A DNA stretch of 64,000 bases, from NCBI GenBank assembly GCA_017607445.1, contig JAEVHH010000003.1:4650001-4714000 (forward strand). Direction: 5' to 3'. Of this stretch, positions 11,406 through 23,599 are shown one piece after another. This DNA is from Histoplasma ohiense (taxonomy: Eukaryota; Ascomycota; Eurotiomycetes; Onygenales; Ajellomycetaceae). Position numbers and translations under genes: made by a program. Positions within the stretch are counted from its first letter, which is position 1, and each line of letters opens with the position of its first letter. The notes under the pieces are model-generated. The model had not been told where the DNA came from, did not search any database, and saw only the letters and a list, made by a program, of their open reading frames with translations.

Positions 11406-12132
11406 GGCGTGTGTTTGATGTTTGTTGTTGGCGGGGCCTGCTAGCGGGGTAGCTTCGATACAAGGTTTCGGGGGAAAGCAATAGAACATGGGAATATATC
11501 AACAATGAGTCCGAGGACCACGGTATATCCATTGTTCTTTCTAATTTGATATGTAGGTAGGGAGCAATAAGGACAGTATACACTGCGTTGTATTCCTGGT
11601 TAGATGTATGTATGCGTTTCCACACGCTTTTAAAGCAAGCTTAACTTGCCAAAGCTTCGCTATATCTACGTCATATAAAGTTTAAATCAATAGTACATGT
11701 ACAGTACATGCACATACAATATGCAAATATATGCTAGTAAGTAGATATGGTACATGTACTTATCAGCTCCCCAAACATGTCTGTCGTCCGCCGTCGACTT
11801 CGCAGACACAATTCCAGTTCATGTATCCCGCATATTAATACCCACATCCGTACCACCCGTCCGCCCAAAACAACCGGTACATGCGACGTATTGGATCCCG
11901 ACATAATTGAGAAAAAAGAAGGAAGGAAGGAAGGGGAATAACTGAGGCGACATACTAGGTCGAGTAAAAATTCCCAGTACCGAAGAAGCCCCTACTTGTA
12001 CCTAATGGCGGTAGGTGCTCAAGGGGAGTGAATGAGAATCTTCGTCATGTAGGCTTCTGCTCAATTGTATCATTTGGGCCATCATATGACGCGGGGAAGG
12101 CGCGGTTGGTATTAGTCGAAGAGTCGCCTTCG
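11406..12132. other. Intergenic region, about 0.7 kb
   Basis: NRK1 upstream region and SNF2 3' flank. No gene seen. It contains two GTAC/ATG elements (11693-11710, 11749-11760) about 40 nt apart, and a GAAGGAAGGAAGG purine run near 11918-11936. Confidence 0.6.
11693..11760. repeat. Pair of GTAC/ATG palindromic elements
   Basis: GTACATGTACAGTACATG at 11693-11710 matches 9578-9595 exactly. A second perfect palindrome, GTACATGTAC, lies at 11750-11759. The sequence between them is AT-rich. Confidence 0.6.
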
Positions 12133-15100
12133 CTAAGTCTGAAATCCAGCTTGGGAGGCCGCGACACGCCGAGAGGGTGGTGTTCTCGTTCGGCGAGTTT
12201 CCATCACGATACCATTGATAGTCTCCAAATTTCCGTTCGATTGTCTCGGTTTACGTTTTCGTCTGTTTGGACTAGACTCCGATGATGTTTCGACATCTGA
12301 TTCTATCCAAGGGAACTCTCCGAGGAGTTTTCGTTTCTTACTGGGGGTCGCCACTAAGTCAAGAGACACTGGTGGTGCTGATGGCAGAGATAGCGGCGGC
12401 ACAGAACGGGCATCTTCATCCAGGTGATTGTCAGGAATTGGTAATCTGTGGCGATCGAAAAAGCCGACAGGCATTTTTAAGTATGCTGGTCTCTCAGAGG
12501 CATCGCTTTCGGGGATAGGGATTACCACTTCGGTCTGGATGATGTCGCTCATCGTGCGGTCGTCTAACGGATCCTTCTCCGAGTGTCGCAATTCTGCATT
12601 CGACATCTGTTTCCTTCGCCTTAGCATCCTATCTTCCAGTGTACCTCTAAGAACAAGGGTTTCTACGTAAACAGGTTTGTTCTGCGAGATACGGTGAGCT
12701 CGTTTGATTGCTTGGCTTTCAAAGTTGGGATCCCAAATCGGATTCACGATAAAAACTCGAGAGGCACAAGCGATATGAAGACCATGAGCGGCTTGACGAA
12801 GGTCCATAAGTAAGACACGAACAGTTTCCGTTTCATTAAACAACGAGAGATACTCTGACCGAGTCTTCGTTTTCAAAGTATTTGCATAAATTCGGAATTC
12901 GACACCAAGAAGCTCAAGCCCTTCTGCAATGTAGAAGCCCGTGTTATTTCCCTCGTAGAAAATAATGATTTTCTCTTTCCCCTGAAATTCAATCACCTTA
13001 TCCAGTAAATATGTGAGTTTTGCTGAAGCAGTGGCAACAAGCTTAGTTTGATTTAAAGGTGATTCAGGTGGAAGGGTCCTGAAGTGCCCGAGAGAGTATG
13101 ATTTCTTCGACGGCGAACTTTCGATTCCTTCAGGTTTTGGCTGGTGAACGAGGTTATCATTGGACTTTTTATCCTGTGAGCTCCCTCGCCCACGCATTTG
13201 ACTTCGGGTCCGGATTCCGGCACCAACGATACCTTCGGCTGGGTCAAAAGAACAAAGATTTGAAGTGACAAATTTTTGTGCTTGTCTGGCTTGGGAGATC
13301 CCAAGGAGCAAGGGTTGAGAATTTTCGTCGCAGGCATCGATTGCCCATGCACCTCGTGCGTGATCTGGAAAGTTGTCCAGGAAAACACCCAGCTCGGTAA
13401 ATTTACTAAGAGCGTTCCAAGAACTGCAGTTTACTGCCCTTTGGGCGACGGTAATGGCCTCACACAGCCTCCTTTTGTCAACAGGGCCAATCTTGTCGTA
13501 ATTTTTTTCGAGATATTCCTGAGCTACATCGATTGACTTCTGTACCTCCATTTTTTCAAACCCAGCCCAGAAACCAGCATGTCGCAGATTGCTAATGAGG
13601 ACACTTAAATGCTTGCGATTCTTCGGATGGAACATGTAATCTTCACCCGTCCGCTCAGAAGTGATAGCATTGACTGTAAGAGTGAATATGTAAAGGTTGA
13701 GAGACAATTTGTCGTAGAATGAAGGTTCCAAGTAAGCCACCTTGTTGTGCAGCTTAGGCAAGGTTAGATCTCTATTTACATCCTCCGCTCGATGCCGTAC
13801 CACCAGGGATTGGAGTGTAGATCGGAGAGACGGCGAAGCTCTGCGATTCCCATCCAGGCCAACGGGTTTGATATATTTGGTCCAGCTGGCTGGGTCGTCT
13901 GCCCTTGAGTTTGACCAAGGCTTCAGGCCAAGGAAGTCAACAACGATGGATCGGAGTCTATCAATGTTTTTTAGCTCTTCCTCCAAAAAGTTGGCAGACT
14001 TTTTTCGAGCTTGTAAAATGGAGAATGCATCTCTTTCTTGCTTGTCGGGTCCTCCCTCGGCAGTCTCCTGAGAGGCTAGCGCCACTTCAATGCCATATAG
14101 TCCACGTGAAGGGGTACCTGAGACAACCCAACGTCGCTCAATGTGAAGTTGACCAAGAGTATGAGCAGCCGTACTTCGCCCACCTTTAGCGGCGAAATTA
14201 TGACCTTCATCGACTATGACGCGAAGCCAGTGTAGCTTTTTTAGTGGAGATTCTTCCGTCGGTTCCATCGACAAACCCGAGGAACGCCGCCCACCAGCTT
14301 CCCACTCGAAACGTGGCTTTGAAAATAATAGAATATCATATTCGAGCAATTGCTCTGGTTGGGGAGTTGCACAACGACTGTCACGGAGAACAAGTACCTT
14401 CAGACCCTGAGTATGCTTGTCAATTTCACTTAACCAGTGATCAACCAAGTTTGACGGCACGATGATAAGGGTGCCGGAACATAGCTGCAATTTAGTAGCT
14501 GCCACTTTGGGTGTCGTTTCCCGGCTTCTATACCTCTGAGGTGGCCTAGATATCTCATAGCTTCCACGATTTGCTTCACACGCCGATACGCAATTGTCAA
14601 AATACATCCCCGAAGCGTTTAATCTCTCAAAATACGACTTCCACGGGAGAGAGAAACGGCCTGCAGTTGCTGCAGCCATTTCAAGTAATGACCCTGTCTT
14701 GTTACGGACACGACGAAGACCTTCCGTATGGGAAGGTGGAATACGAGGGAAATGACCCCTAGTTGCAAGTATAACGGCCAAACATATCAGGGTTTTGCCG
14801 TAGCCCATAGTTTCCGCCAAGATGCCTGTGTTTCCTATGAGTACGTCCCTTATACATACACGCACGCACACAAGAAATAAAATTAAAAAAAATTTAACGA
14901 CGCAAGAGTTACTTACCGCCACAAGCCTCAGAGTACAGTCGTTTCTCACGTAAAATATAACCTTCTTCTTTATCGTAATAATACAGTTTTCCCGTCGGGC
15001 CATGGAGGGTTTGTAGACGAGGATCCAATGTCTGTGCAGGCTCCGACTCTCTCTGAATCATATAAGCTGCAGAACGGCGTTGGTAGGCATACAGAGGAGT

Positions 15101-15829
15101 TTTCAGACCAATAACGCCTATATTTTCATCAGGTCCTCCGACGTAGTCGTGCGCTTTCCAAAGAACCTCGTCCATCGCAGCCCTGGCGTGGGGATCAGAA
15201 ACCTTTTCAATATCAGGACTGGGCGAGTCAAGGGTATTAAAAATGTAGAATAAGGACTCGTCCTCCACCGCTCCCACATCTGGCTGCGCATAGGGGTCGA
15301 AGTTGCCTTCCCATGCCTCTGTCGATGTGTCCAATTTTGACATCACTAGTTTAAGAAACCCCCTTAACGTGCCGTTTGATCGCTGGACATGTTTCCTCCC
15401 AACGTCATCAGGAAGAGCGTAGATGCGGACAGCGCTCCACCCAGGAAACTTGTCGTTTTGGCAGATAGACGTTCGAATCCAATTGTTTTGTTCTAGCCGC
15501 GAGAGCTCGGCTTTTGGGTAGGAAGATGTCGATTTCCGGACTAGAGAATTTGGATCCTGGCTACTGGCCAGGCCATCGCATCTTTGCAGAATCCCCACGG
15601 GAATAAAATGGCTCAATTCACTTAATAATATTTTCTTTTCAAGGATCAGATCGGGTGAAGGTGGGGACGATGCAACTGTTGATGCCACGGAGGGTGCAGA
15701 AGGGGACGTGGACTCCGACTGAGTAGATGAAGACGATGATGGAACGGCTTGCCCATCAGGTAAGATGTTTTCAATCGCAGCACGGAGCTGTTCTACAAGC
15801 GGAACATCCTTGTTCGTTGGATAAGACAT
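12133..15829 (-). CDS. SNF2-family DNA-dependent ATPase, 2 exons
   Basis: Exons 15829-14917 and 14825-12133 give 1201 aa. Likely nuclear chromatin or repair ATPase. The helicase starts with motif I ETMGYGKT at the exon junction, then motif II VDEGHNF, motif III VVSGTPSRGL, and a C-terminal lobe with KIIIFYEG, VLLMDLRQAAHGLHIA and motif VI QAIKRAHRISQ. A large insertion lies between the lobes. Motifs resemble the Rad5/Irc20 branch, but no C3HC4 RING is visible between the lobes. The Ser-rich N-terminal region (SSSSSTQSEST) and basic C-terminus (KKRKL, RRKRKPRQ, likely nuclear localisation signals) look disordered. The start at 15829 is the Met beginning MSYPTNKDVP; an in-frame Met at 15874 would add 15 residues. 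Confidence 0.85.
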
Positions 15830-17425
15830 CAGCGTGAGTTCAAAGCGCAGAAGAAGTAATCTCGTATGGCGCATACCTGCTGCAAGCCATTCGTTGGCAA
15901 CGCCGGGTCAATGTTAGAGATGCTCATTTCCAGTCAGGAGGAGCTATCTGACAGAGGAACTCCGGCAAGATGGGTTCATCAGCGGTTTCTAAAGGAGTGT
16001 CGAGAGAGGGAATTCGGGAGCCAATGCGACGGGAGGGTTGGAAGAGCTGAGAGGAAACCGGAACGCTCCACATGCTATATCCGTTTCCGCTTTAGATGCG
16101 CCTAACGGAGGGTGAATGGGTTGTTCTTGTCACTTGTGAGGTGAGAACTTGTTGTCGAGCTTGCCCACAGCAAGGTTGCCGCTGCGGGCTCCGGATTGGC
16201 GGGCGAACTCACCGTCTGGCGGCAGAACACAACGAAGCTAACGAGATGCTGGTGAAGTCAAAGAGAAAGAAAGGTAACTCACTCACCAACCTCGCTAGTG
16301 AAAACTGAATCTATAAACTTTCACAGTTGGATCAGGCCGCACACATACAAATAACACCAACCCCGCCTCTATGCTTTCAATAATGGCCACTTTTTCACGT
16401 TTCTCAGCCCGTACTCCTTGGCTGACGCTAAGTCTACTACTTACATCTTCCTCTTCGCCCCCAGTGTTGCGCAGGCGAGAGCGTATTATTAGTAGTGTGT
16501 GGACATGATAGAGTTGATCGCCCCGCCATTGGACCCAGCAACCCAGTTCAACCGAGACTTACCAACCATGGACAGCACGCGAAAAGGACTTGCCCAGCAA
16601 GAAATTTGGGATCAGCGTAGGGACCTTGTTCCCGAAGTTTGGTCTGATTGCATAGATGTCTACTCTGTATGCGGCCCTGGCAGGGTTAGCTAAGTGTTGG
16701 AAATTATTTACTTCAAGCGCTCTTGTCTTTCGTTCCATAAAGTCGATTAGCACGGCTCAAAAAATCTTCACATTTGGAAAAAGTCTCGAAACTATCCACG
16801 GATGTGGAGCTTGGAAGAACTCTAAGCTATTTCTATTATAAATAACTAGTGGATAATCAAGTAACGCTAATCATAACAGCTTCATCAGAACCAGACGGCT
16901 CCCTCATTCAGGTAAGGGCCAATAGAACGGGAAGAATAAGTAGGTAAAGCGGAACAGTAAATCTAATAGACTGGCCATCAAGGGTCATGATACAAAAGGT
17001 AAAATGAGAGAAGCAATACAGGGAAATATAGTAGAAGATTAAAACACACGGTACCTCTGTGTGGCCAGATCCTGAACCCATGCATATCAAGGTGATGTCT
17101 TTTTTCTGATAATGTCACTCTCGCAGAGGATAAAAAGGGGAGTGACAGAAAACTAAGGAAGCATAGAAACACGGACGAAGAAAGGGCAAATGATACATGG
17201 CAAAAATTGAAAAATGACGTCCATTTTGTATGCAAAAGCCAGGTCTGGTGATAATTTTTTTCGTTTTTTTGAGAGCACTTATAAAATGGAAGGAAAGCAA
17301 TCGAAGCGATGGAGATGGAGAAGAGACAATTGGATATCAGTTCCCCCACGTAATTAATAAGTTTATGAAGCCTGGTGATCGATAGAATAAAAAGGAGTAA
17401 ACTAAAAAATAAAAATAAAATACCT
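15830..17425. other. Intergenic region, about 1.6 kb
   Basis: Upstream of the SNF2 gene and downstream of the HMG-box gene. No ORF with recognisable protein features, no tRNA-like fold noticed. AT-rich just 3' of the HMG stop codon (17385-17425). Confidence 0.6.
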
Positions 17426-19767
17426 CTATTTCCTCAAGAATTCCTCAACCTCAAACCCCACCCTTCTCAATGCCTTCTCTTCAATCCCCTGTGCCGAATT
17501 ACATACCTGCCGCACAACTAGAGTTCGAGCCTCCTCTAGCCGTATTTCGACCGGATTGCCGCCAAATTTGTCCAGCTCTTCTTTTTCGCAGTCTCGTATC
17601 AATACTGTGACATCAGGGCCAGCGCACCCGCGCCAGAGTGAGGCCATCCATTGCCAGTGGTCGGTGGGCGTGTAAGAGTCGTTGATGGGGATGGCACATG
17701 CGTGGGTATCGGCAGTCGTTAGCTGGTAACGTGGTACAAGAGCAAATCGGAACGGTGATTCGGATTCTGCGGGCATCGATGCAGTTGCCGGCGCGGACGC
17801 GGATGTGGGTGTAGGCGCCAGCGTAGGTGCAGTCAGGGGGGAAAGGACATCTGGAGAGCTGATGCGAAGTTGAGCCGTTTTGGGGATGATAGACCGAGGG
17901 GATATGCTGGTGGCACACCCCTCCGGTGCAGCTGACTGTGTGGGTGACTTTGGCCCCCCTTTGATAAAAGACACGATTTCATTGGATATCGTGTGCCAGG
18001 CAGATATTGTTTTGAGATATTGGACCGTTGGATCACGGGAATCTTCTGTCGTTTCACTGTCGAATGGCTGCAGTTTTGCTTCTGAGCCTTCAAATACTCG
18101 GACAATGTTCTTGCCATCCTTTGATAAAGCGGCTTGCAGGTGTTGGATCATGTACTTGACAGACTCTCGACTTTGCCCTTCAACTGCCACCAAAGCTCCT
18201 CGTCTGATAGAGTGTCCCTTGGAGGGGCATGCCATTACTGGAGGAGAAATTCGCGCGAGAACCTTGATCTTGCTGAGATACGATATGCTCATCACTTTTG
18301 CCTCAACGTTAAATTGGTTTTGTTGTGAGAGAGACATTGTCTGAAGTGGTGGAAGGGTCAAGCTGGGATCAAGAGGTATATGCTGGGTCGCTCCATGCCG
18401 GTAAGGACGGCCAGGCGGAGTAGCCCCTGAGGAATAAGGAGTTCTGAGGTAAAGACTATCCGGCCGCGGAAGGGATGTCCTTCGGGGTGAGTATGGGTAT
18501 TCGGGACTCAAATCACGGCTAGGAACAAATATGCCGCTCCCGTTGAAACGCCGTCGCTTGACATCAGGTGCCAAAGGCGTAGCCTCTTCACGAAGTTGGT
18601 TACGGACTGCTACTCGACGATCCATACTCCCTGTCACTTGGATAGGACTTGGCAGCCTATTGCTATCCTCAGACCGTCTCGCCTGAAAATCTCGTTGCAC
18701 AGGCTGAATTGACTGGCAGGAGGATGAGGTGGAAGTTACCGGACTTGAGCCAGAAGAGGTGAATGGCGTACTTGGCGTAGACGGAGGATTCATGACCCGC
18801 CCACCGCATCTGTTGCATACAGAAGCACCTGTCGGATTGTTGCTGATGCCTGAGCTAGTCGCTGCGCTGTTGCCACCAGTTCTGCCGTAACGGCGAGGCT
18901 GGTATCGATAATCAGGGTACTGCTGCTGGTGTCGAGCTTTTTCCTCCTAGTCCACCATCAAAACCCTATACTTTGCTTTTCCATTCTATTTATAATTGGG
19001 GGAAATATTAACGTTGCAAAAGAAATACGAATTTCTCACCTCAGCCAGATTCTTCCAATCTTGCTTCGATTCTAATGGAAGAGTCCTCCACTTTTCACCT
19101 ATGATCTTTGATATTTCGGGATTTGCAAGGCCAGGATTTTGGGCAACGACTGATGCTTGGAAATGCTGGCGGAAAAGAATGAAAGCTAATAAACGGAGGA
19201 TAAACAAAATTAACATACTGTTCACTGTGAGGCTAAGAAGCAACGCAACAAAAACATAGAACGAAAGGGATAGACACGGTGGAACATATGTTCCGCCCTT
19301 CTTTTATTCGGAGGTAAAAACAAATTGCGACAAAGGAATTAGACCAACGGACCATTTCTTGGGCGAGGGATTTTGGGATCGGGCTGACAGAGACAAAATT
19401 GCAGGTTAGATGATTCTTTCGACGATGTGGACTTTGAAGAGCTTGAGGATGCGGATCGCTCCTGTCTTTCAGCTTCGGATGTGATCAATGAACAAGTTCT
19501 CTTTCTGGCAATTGGTGAGATGAGGGGCTGGATATCAGCTAATATGGGGTTTTCGGGACTTGGGATTGTGGTTCTTGAGAGAGAAGCTGCCAGGACCCTG
19601 CTATCTAAACCGACAGATTGGTGACTATTGTCTTCAGCCGCAATCTTGGAGAACTTGTCTGTCATAATTCGATGATCCACTGGGGTGCTGGTCCTGGTCG
19701 GCAAATCACGGCCGGTGGGATCATAATGCAGAGCGGGAGGTTTTGGGAGAACTCGATCCCAAGACAT
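17426..19767 (-). CDS. HMG-box transcription factor (Rfg1/RfgA-like), 3 exons
   Basis: Exons 19767-19353, 19185-19040 and 18946-17426 give 693 aa. The N-terminal region (MSWDRVLPKPP start) is Ser-rich. The sequence-specific HMG box spans about residues 130-205: IPRPRNAFILFRQHF across junction 1, then NPEISKIIGEKWRTL and the helix 3 region WKNLAEEEKARHQQQYPDY across junction 2, ending in the basic YQPRRYGR. A small CNRCGG motif follows. The rest is Pro/Ser/Thr-rich and probably disordered. The box is of the MATA_HMG/Rox1/Rfg1 kind that regulates filamentation and development in ascomycetes; assignment to Rfg1/RfgA is by resemblance. The first intron uses a GTCCGT donor. The 5' leader is strongly pyrimidine-rich on the coding strand (19781-19860). 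Confidence 0.85.
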
Positions 19768-19780
19768 GAATGGGTGTTCG

Positions 19781-19860
19781 AGAAAGGGAAAGGAAACGAG
19801 AGAAATGAAAACGAAGAAAGAAAGGAAAGAAAAGGAAAGGAAAGAGTAAAAAGGAAAAGA
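19781..19860. repeat. Polypurine tract upstream of the HMG-box gene
   Basis: About 80 nt of nearly pure A/G on the plus strand built from GAAAG and GGAAAG units, with only a few interruptions. On the sense strand of the HMG gene it is a CT-rich leader ending about 14 nt before the start codon. Confidence 0.7.
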
Positions 19861-22800
19861 TAGCGAAGGTAGAAGAAAAGATAGATATCAAGATATCGAA
19901 GCAGGACGTAGAAGACACGAACGAGTGAGGAAGAATGGAAACTCCTAACTCGAATTCTTGTATTCTGAATGGACAAATTGGCTTCTGTAAGATATTAAGC
20001 TTGAACGTGGCGAATAGGGTCGCTTCACGGGCGTCAAAATCCTTTGTTGTTAGAAAAACCCACGTTTGGTTTATTTTAGTCGCTCTTCTTTGTTTCTGGT
20101 CTGCGCAACCCAACAGTTGCAAACAATCGCGGTCGTGGGCTGGGCTGCAGCCTGTGTTGTTGTAGTGTCCTGTCCACAAAACTTAAACTATTGTATTGGT
20201 TCCTTTGTCCACGATGAAAGCGGAAAACTGCACAGGTCCTTTGAGGTGAGACATCCAATCCGGCTGGCGCTGCAACAACGTGATGAAGAATTGCTGATTC
20301 CAACAGAGGGAAATTACAAACGGCCATTGGATAGACCGCATTGGCATGGCGGAGAGTGCGGGACAACAGGAAGCGACAATAATATCAGAAGAGAGTAGTA
20401 CAAATAATGATAGAAAATGCGCGTCATTTTCCGTCGCTTTTATAAACAAAGAGCATGGAGCGCCGGAAGCCATTGAAAACACAGAGGCGGTAAGAGGAGA
20501 GCATCTATAAAATCGACTTTGCTGGTTCATCACATCTCGTCTCGTCCTCCAAGAATATCACAATGCCAGCTAAGAGAGGCCAATCGAAGGCAAAAACGAT
20601 TATCCAATTGTCCCAAACTGGACGCGGCCATATCGCGTAATAAGACATGCAGCGAATAATCCTGTGTGATTCCCAACGCTGGTCAGGGCTGCGGCTATCA
20701 AATGGGATAGCCCCGCCTTTGTGTCGTTTGCACAGGGTTCCATAAGCGGTCGGTGACTGACTCAAAGACCAGAGTTATCGTAGGCGCTGTCGGGACAAGC
20801 GCTCATGAAGTTGAGTGGAATATTCCTGACCTAACATTTTGTGGACTATTGGATCAGGATGCACATCATGCAAAGTAAATCCGCCAACACTTCGAATAGC
20901 CTCGGCTTGCTCGCATCAAATGGCCACCATGGCTCATAGTTGCCAAAACAGGAATTCTTCGGGAATCGAGCAAAGCATATCCTGTTCCCAAAATCTTCTT
21001 TTTCTGCGACCAACTGCACAGGCATGGCTAAGTCAACCTGAATCCTGGTCCTTTAACCATAATATTGCATCTTCGTTAATCTAGTAACCGTTTGTTGTCT
21101 CTGGCGTATCTGATTAAGGATGAAAGAATTGGAGACAAACTATTCTCCCTCGAATTCGGCTCCAGCGCACGGCTCGATTTTGTAAGAACCCAGAGAACTT
21201 ATTTTTGGAGCTTCGTTATCATCATTGAAGATTGGAAGAAACGGCCTATCTAACCACTATATAACGATTAACTCCATGTAATTTGCGATCCATATTTCCC
21301 GTTTAGGGTTCGTGGATATGGAATGGAAGGCTTAGAACAGACCCCTTCGCAGCTTGCATAGTTTGTTCGAATGATCGCTAAATATCCCAGAGCGTAAACG
21401 ATACGGTGAGGATAGTGAACTTTGATGAAACATCTTGGTCTGTTAATGTCCGTGTAATTTCTTTGATCATCCAACAGCATTTAACAGTGGGTTGGGTCTT
21501 CAGGTCTGCAACCGGCGATCGAGCCCATTTGAAACCATTTGAGCTTCGTCAATGTCAACTACAGCGGCCCACATGGGATGACTCTGCCATATTTTCGTCA
21601 AGAAATGTACGCTAATTTTAGCCTGTGGCTGATGAATCCGGAAGAGCAGGAATATAAATAATGATTTGCAACGAGCAAAAAGCTGAATCCGTACCTCAAA
21701 ACAAAGCCCATTCGGTCCACACTCCTCCCTGGAGAAAACCTGTCGTATCTTTGGAATATTACTACCACTCGAATCACCAAAACCAGCCAAGAAGTAAGCG
21801 GATCACCTCGAATTGGAAATCTCACGCGGGAGTAGCTGGCATTGGAAAGCGATGGCCCAGACCGTAAAATAAACGAATGTCTAAAGGGAATTTCGGAGGT
21901 TGACATATAAAAAAAGACACTGGAGCTCTCTCCCAACCAGCACATCGTCCATACCTGCGTGGGAAGGGGGTTTGAGGCGGCTTCTGGCAGGCGTTGGGGA
22001 TTTTAATTCGGCCCAGCAATAAATGGAAGACGCAGGAGAGTTTGTTTGCAGACTCGTGAACAGCAATAAGTCAAAAGAATTAATCTCAGACAAATAAACC
22101 CCTAAAAAGGAAGAGGGAGGGAGAGAGGCGATGGATTAACATTACCTTGCAAAAAACGCAACGTGAGATACGCTGGCAAGCCTGCAAACGATGCCTCCAA
22201 AAGCTCCTCGGCCAAGGTGAAGATAATTAATGGAAAAGTCGCCCGACTTATGCCAGACCACCTTATACGCCGCTTCCATGCAATCTGGACTGTGGACATA
22301 CCTTAGGGAGAGCCCAGCACAATCACCTATTGCGTCTGGCAGGATAGTGTATAATTTGCTAGCACGAGCGGAGAGTGTTTGCTCATATTGATACGCTCAA
22401 CGAGTATGACGGCTGTATAAACGAAACCGTCTCCCATCATAGTATTATTATGTGCAGATTTCTGATCGAAGTCGCTGGACAGAGCATCTATGTCATGCTA
22501 GTGGGGTATTGTCACTTGCTCAGGCAAAGACAGAGCGCTCTCATTCTAGCAGAGGGAAGGTTCCGAATAACTCTGCAGCTTTTGATATTCCAATACTTGC
22601 TCTGATCTGGCGATGGAGTGAGGGTTAAAGAGATGCCTACGAACGTCGTCAGTACGAAAGTTCAGATGATTGATTTGAGATTCCCCAGTGAGCCTTCGAC
22701 CTTGAATTACTACAGGACAAAACATGCCCTTATTTCATCGAACAGAACAATCTACCTTCTATCCATGATATCAAGTCTGGAGAGATGTTGCCCTGGCACG

Positions 22801-23342
22801 ACAATGTTTTAACCGTACGGGCTCAGCCCGTATTTATTATTAAATCTTGCTTAACTCAAAACTTCCAAAGCTCCTCCTATCAATCGCTCAGTTTTCATAA
22901 CTGAGAAACTGCAGTAGAACAGACCCTTCTGCGTTTTATTTCCCCTTTTAATTCCATATTGCAGTCCGCTGGGACCGCGCAGGTCAATTAATGCACACAA
23001 ATGTTGATAACAGAATGTGATGCCTAAGGCATAGGACTCACCAGTGTTTGTGTGATTTAGGGATATCTATACGTACCCAACGCTTTCTTTCTATTCTTAG
23101 ACGCCGTAGAGTGTAGAAGAGGGGGAGATACAGATACTAGTATTGCGCTAGCACAACCTGCTAGATACCTCGAAAAAAAGTACATCTTTTGTGGTCTTCG
23201 GAGATACCTTCTAAATATTTAATATAGAGATAATGCGCTAAACATATCTCAGAGTAGAAATACAAAAGTCACGTATTTGGATCTTTTTTTTTATCTCATC
23301 TCAAAGCTGTGAAATCAAGGAGAGTCGAGCCGGAATCAAGAT

Positions 23343-23353
23343 CACGTGAGTCA
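23343..23353. promoter_or_regulatory. Overlapping E-box and TGAGTCA motif upstream of RPS6
   Basis: CACGTG (23343-23348) overlaps TGAGTCA (23347-23353), about 250 nt upstream of the RPS6 start. CACGTG is the Cbf1-type site used at ribosomal protein promoters in some ascomycetes, and TGAGTCA is the Gcn4/CpcA core. Occupancy is inference. Confidence 0.45.
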
Positions 23354-23402
23354 TGGCCCTAAAAAACATCGAAAATAGTGCTTCTTGGCGGATAGGGTTG
23401 CT

Positions 23403-23410
23403 TATATAAT
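23403..23410 (+). promoter_or_regulatory. Putative TATA element of RPS6
   Basis: TATATAAT lies about 190 nt upstream of the RPS6 start codon and is followed by a CT-rich leader, a usual arrangement for highly expressed fungal genes. Confidence 0.45.
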
Positions 23411-23599
23411 AGGACCGTCCTGTTGAGGTTAGGCGTCGCTTAGTCAACAGCCCACAGTCTGCAAATTCGCTACGCCAGCAAAACCACCAACAAAAGATTC
23501 GATATCACGAAGGCTTGACGACGACGACCTCCACCGATCGACCTCCCTCCTGACCGACAACTGTGCGCCTCCCGTCTTGACCGCGGAACCTTTGTCAAG

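Larger units (their letters stand above)
19768..23599. other. Gene-free block between HMG-box gene and RPS6
   Basis: A 3.8 kb spacer between divergent genes, the longest in the window. Both strands contain only short ORFs without recognisable domains, codon bias or splice-joined continuity. It starts with a polypurine tract (19781-19860, plus strand) and ends with an RPS6 promoter (E-box and TATA at 23343-23410). It may hold long regulated leaders of the HMG gene, non-coding RNA, or decayed repeats; nothing in it identifies which. Confidence 0.6.

Noticed and set aside
15470..15500. GTTCGAATCC, a tRNA T-arm-like string
   Set aside because: It lies inside the SNF2 coding exon and no acceptor stem, D-arm or A box is found at the right distance.
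20500..22850. Transposon or decayed element in the gene-free block
   Set aside because: No terminal repeats, reverse transcriptase, transposase or integrase motif found in the frames inspected; composition is not strikingly AT-rich as after RIP.
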